A stretch of 64,000 nucleotides of DNA from Piscicola geometra (lineage: Eukaryota; Annelida; Clitellata; Hirudinida; Piscicolidae), in contig OX030955.1 in NCBI GenBank assembly GCA_943735955.1, forward strand, positions 248,001 through 312,000, in the 5' to 3' direction. Both the position numbers and the translations under genes were made by a program. Position 1 is the stretch's first letter. Every line of letters starts with the position of its first letter. The notes beneath the pieces were generated by a model. The model saw only the letters and a list, made by a program, of their open reading frames with translations, searched no databases and had not been told where the DNA came from. Shown piece by piece: positions 61,975 to 64,000 of this stretch.

Positions 61975-62094
61975 TTTTCTATCAATCAATCAATCAATCA
62001 CTAATAATTTTTATAGCTCCCTTTACTAAGTGAACAAAAGCGCTCAGCCATCACGTCTTGAACAAGTACGTCTTCAGGCCTCGACGTAGTTGAA
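61975..62094 (-). mobile_element. LINE 3' end, second subfamily, minus strand
   Basis: Reverse complement reads a GLKTYLFKT-type C-terminus, then GAGCGCTTTTGTTCACTTAG, AAAGGGAGCTATA and a (TGAT)n tail. It is related to, but clearly different from, the tail family at 59982-60046. It abuts the protease polyadenylation signal. Confidence 0.75.
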
Positions 62095-62540
62095 GTTCAA
62101 TCAATTTCTATAGCGTTCTTTCCTCAAATTCAAGAGCGCTTGTTAAAAAATTTGTTAAACAGATATGTCTTCAGATCCTTAAAAAAAGTAAATAATGATT
62201 TAGAAGTTGTTAAATAAGTTCCAAATATATGGATCTGCATAATGTGATGATAAATAGGAGTACAGATAATGATTCTAGCAGAATAATTAAAATGGTTTTA
62301 AAGTACTTTAAAGTAAATTATAATAGAGGGAATTAAAATAGTCAATTCGAAATAGAAAAAGTGCAGAAACTAACATCTTTAAAGAAGGGTCATCTAAGTA
62401 TAATTGTTTAAAACGTCTGAGATGAAGTTAAAGAAGAAGGTAAATAATTCCATAAAAGAGGACCACTTTAAGTCTATCGTTGTAAGTTTTGTCTTTTAGA
62501 TAAGATAGCATTTTTTTAGCCCTTCTTTGTACATTTTTAT
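62095..62540 (-). mobile_element. Degenerate LINE C-terminal region, minus strand
   Basis: On the minus strand fragments read VQRRAKKMLSYLKDKTYNDR, LDDPSLKMLVSALFLFRID with YFNSLYYNL, and KDLKTYLFNKF before a terminal stem-loop (near 62110-62140, one arm mutated) and ATTGATTGAAC. Stops and frameshifts are frequent, so it is a dead copy. Confidence 0.75.
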
Positions 62541-62812
62541 GCAATCAATTTGATTTTTCAAAGATCATCAACTCAAAATCATTATTTCATCCATTCCATT
62601 AATAACTCTTTTGCTAAACGTTCTTTCCATTATGCAGGTCCATATATTTGGAACTCATTACCTCCTTATTTAACTACTTCTAAATCATTATTTACTTTTC
62701 GTAAAGATCTGAAGACATATCTGTTTAACAAATTTATTTACGAGCGCTCTTGAATTTGAAGAAAGAGCGCTATAGAAATCTATTTGATTGATTGATTTGA
62801 TTGATTTTCAAT
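62541..62812 (+). mobile_element. LINE 3' end nested in a minus-strand LINE
   Basis: Codes FAKRSFHYAGPYIWNSLPPY and FRKDLKTYLFNKFIYERS before TGA/TAG-rich DNA (last codon near 62751). It carries the intact stem AGCGCTCTT (62743-62751) with AAGAGCGCT (62763-62771) and a (TTGA)n tail. It sits between two minus-strand LINE pieces, so it inserted later. It has no start codon and is a 5'-truncated copy. Confidence 0.8.
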
Positions 62813-63215
62813 GAAGGGCTCCATACACTGCTAAGGTATTTGAATAGCTAAAGACTAGTTAGAATCTAAAATAAAACCAAGGCTACGAATGGAAGATGAA
62901 GGGTTTAGAGATAGGAAGGGGGAGGCAAAACTAAAGAAGAAAGGGATAGTAAAGACTTTGATTTTTTATTGAAATATATGAGTTCAAATTTGTCCGTATT
63001 AAGTTTGAGAAACATAGATGAAGCCCAAGAGATTATAGATTAAAGACAGAGAGTTATTTTATTAACAGTAAGATCAAGAGAAGAGTCAGTGAAAGATGTA
63101 TAAATATAGAAGTCGTCAGCATGGGTTTGACTGTTTAAAGAAGATGAAAAAATAATATTAGGCAGTTCCGAGGTATAGAGATTAAAAAGCAAGGGACCAA
63201 GGATTAAGCCCTGTG
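62813..63215 (-). pseudogene. LINE reverse transcriptase fragment, minus strand
   Basis: Minus-strand reading from 63215 down gives GLILGPLLFNLYTSELP (RT motif before the catalytic site), HADDFYIYTSFTDSS (degenerate form of YADD), SSMFLKLNTDKFELIYF and RSLGFILDSN, with several stops and at least one frameshift. The order matches the CR1/L2-type RT palm. It probably joins the minus-strand remnant at 62095-62540 across the nested insertion. Confidence 0.8.
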
Positions 63216-64000
63216 AAAATCAATATCAATAAAACAAAATATCAATTTTTAAAAGGTAAAAATAAAATGGATAAAACGCAGATCATGTGCAAAATAAAAT
63301 GTGCATTTAACACATGCAGCGCGCTTTCTTTGGTGTGCGATTTATCTACAACCAATAATTGGAAGACAATTGCATAGATGAAAAAGCAATAAAAATGTTC
63401 AAAAAATCATTATATATTTTATAAATAGTTTTCATACATTTTAAATATGAAAAAATATTTTTAATATTTTTTATACATTTCAAACAGCATTTAAGTTTTT
63501 ATTTATTAGGAATAATTAGACTATTTAACATATGTTGAAGAAGTTCGCATTTGCGATCTACAAGTTTTCACTACGAATCTATATATACTATATCTATGGC
63601 TCACATCAATTGTTAAATTATTTTACCGATCGATATTTACTTATTTTTAACTTTTTTAAACCTTTTTACTTCTGTTTTTTTAAATGAATTTAAAGTGTTC
63701 AAAAATGCTTACAATTTATATAGCTTGGTGTTATCCTACGTCAATATTGTCGCGTGGCCGCGCGGTTGGTGTTATCCTGCGTCCAGATTTTAGCGAGATA
63801 CTTTTAACAATCTTTTTTTCTTATTTATTAATATTTAGTGAATTTTCATAAAATAATAATATTAAGTTTAGTATTTTTTAAATATTTTTATATATAATTC
63901 GTAATAATCATTGAATTTTCGTAAACTAACCCTTAACTTAACCTTAACCTAACACTAAATAAATAAAATATTTATAATACTTAATTAATAAAAAATCACT
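63216..64000. other. AT-rich intergenic DNA, no gene seen
   Basis: Long A/T runs without credible frames. Two small features stand out: a 41-bp-spaced direct repeat with a GC-rich core (63725-63783) and a CCTTAA/CCTAA-rich stretch (63926-63958) that loosely resembles telomeric DNA. Confidence 0.7.
63725..63783. repeat. 41-bp direct repeat around a GC-rich core
   Basis: TTGGTGTTATCCT(A/G)CGTC occurs at 63725 and again at 63766. Between them is GTCGCGTGGCCGCGCGG, a CpG-dense island in AT-rich surroundings. Function unknown. Confidence 0.7.

Noticed and set aside
63926..63958. Second telomeric tract at the right end
   Set aside because: CCTTAA, CTTAACC and CCTAACAC do not keep a 6-bp period, and the region is AT-rich, so chance or an unrelated repeat is as likely.

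Overview
The window looks like a repeat-dominated, probably subtelomeric or formerly telomeric piece of an invertebrate animal genome. The reasons are a spliceosomal-intron serine protease gene with short introns, several CR1/L2-like LINE fragments with stem-loop plus microsatellite tails, Penelope-like retroelement sequence, and TTAGGG-type telomeric tracts (written CCCTAA on this strand). The species cannot be named from sequence alone. There are no bacterial-type genes, and I see no rRNA, tRNA or CRISPR array.

Layout. 1-48803 is one uninterrupted, single-orientation satellite. Its monomer is 9 bp, GAAGACGRT, in two states (GAT or GGT at the end). It is punctuated by a 13-bp box, GAAGACGAACGAT, and organised into kilobase-scale tandem duplications. 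48804-49482 is a 5'-truncated LINE inserted in the satellite, which resumes at 49483-52219 in a more diverged form. 52220-54187 is a second 5'-truncated, broken LINE. 54188-55911 is a related but simpler GAT/GAA/GAG array, followed by ATG/CAT low-complexity DNA to 56667.

56668-59241 is the most informative part. Four head-to-tail units share a 3' terminal sequence, and each ends in a CCCTAA tract. Three of the four 5' ends sit directly on the preceding telomeric tract, at different truncation points. The last and longest unit carries an open reverse-transcriptase frame of Penelope-like (PLE) type, without the usual GIY-YIG endonuclease. This matches telomere-associated endonuclease-less PLEs that extend chromosome ends by priming on the G-rich overhang.

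59242-64000 is ordinary single-copy DNA mixed with LINE debris. It holds a 140-bp tandem duplication and a complete seven-exon S1-family serine protease gene (60153-61947) with an intact catalytic triad but a non-tryptic S1 pocket. Downstream is a graveyard of LINE 3' ends on both strands, one nested in another, and then AT-rich DNA.

Very long reading frames across the satellite (up to about 4,760 codons on the minus strand) are a property of the repeat unit, not genes. The canonical 9-mer has no stop codon in five of six frames. Counts and percentages not obtainable by eye are marked as estimates.
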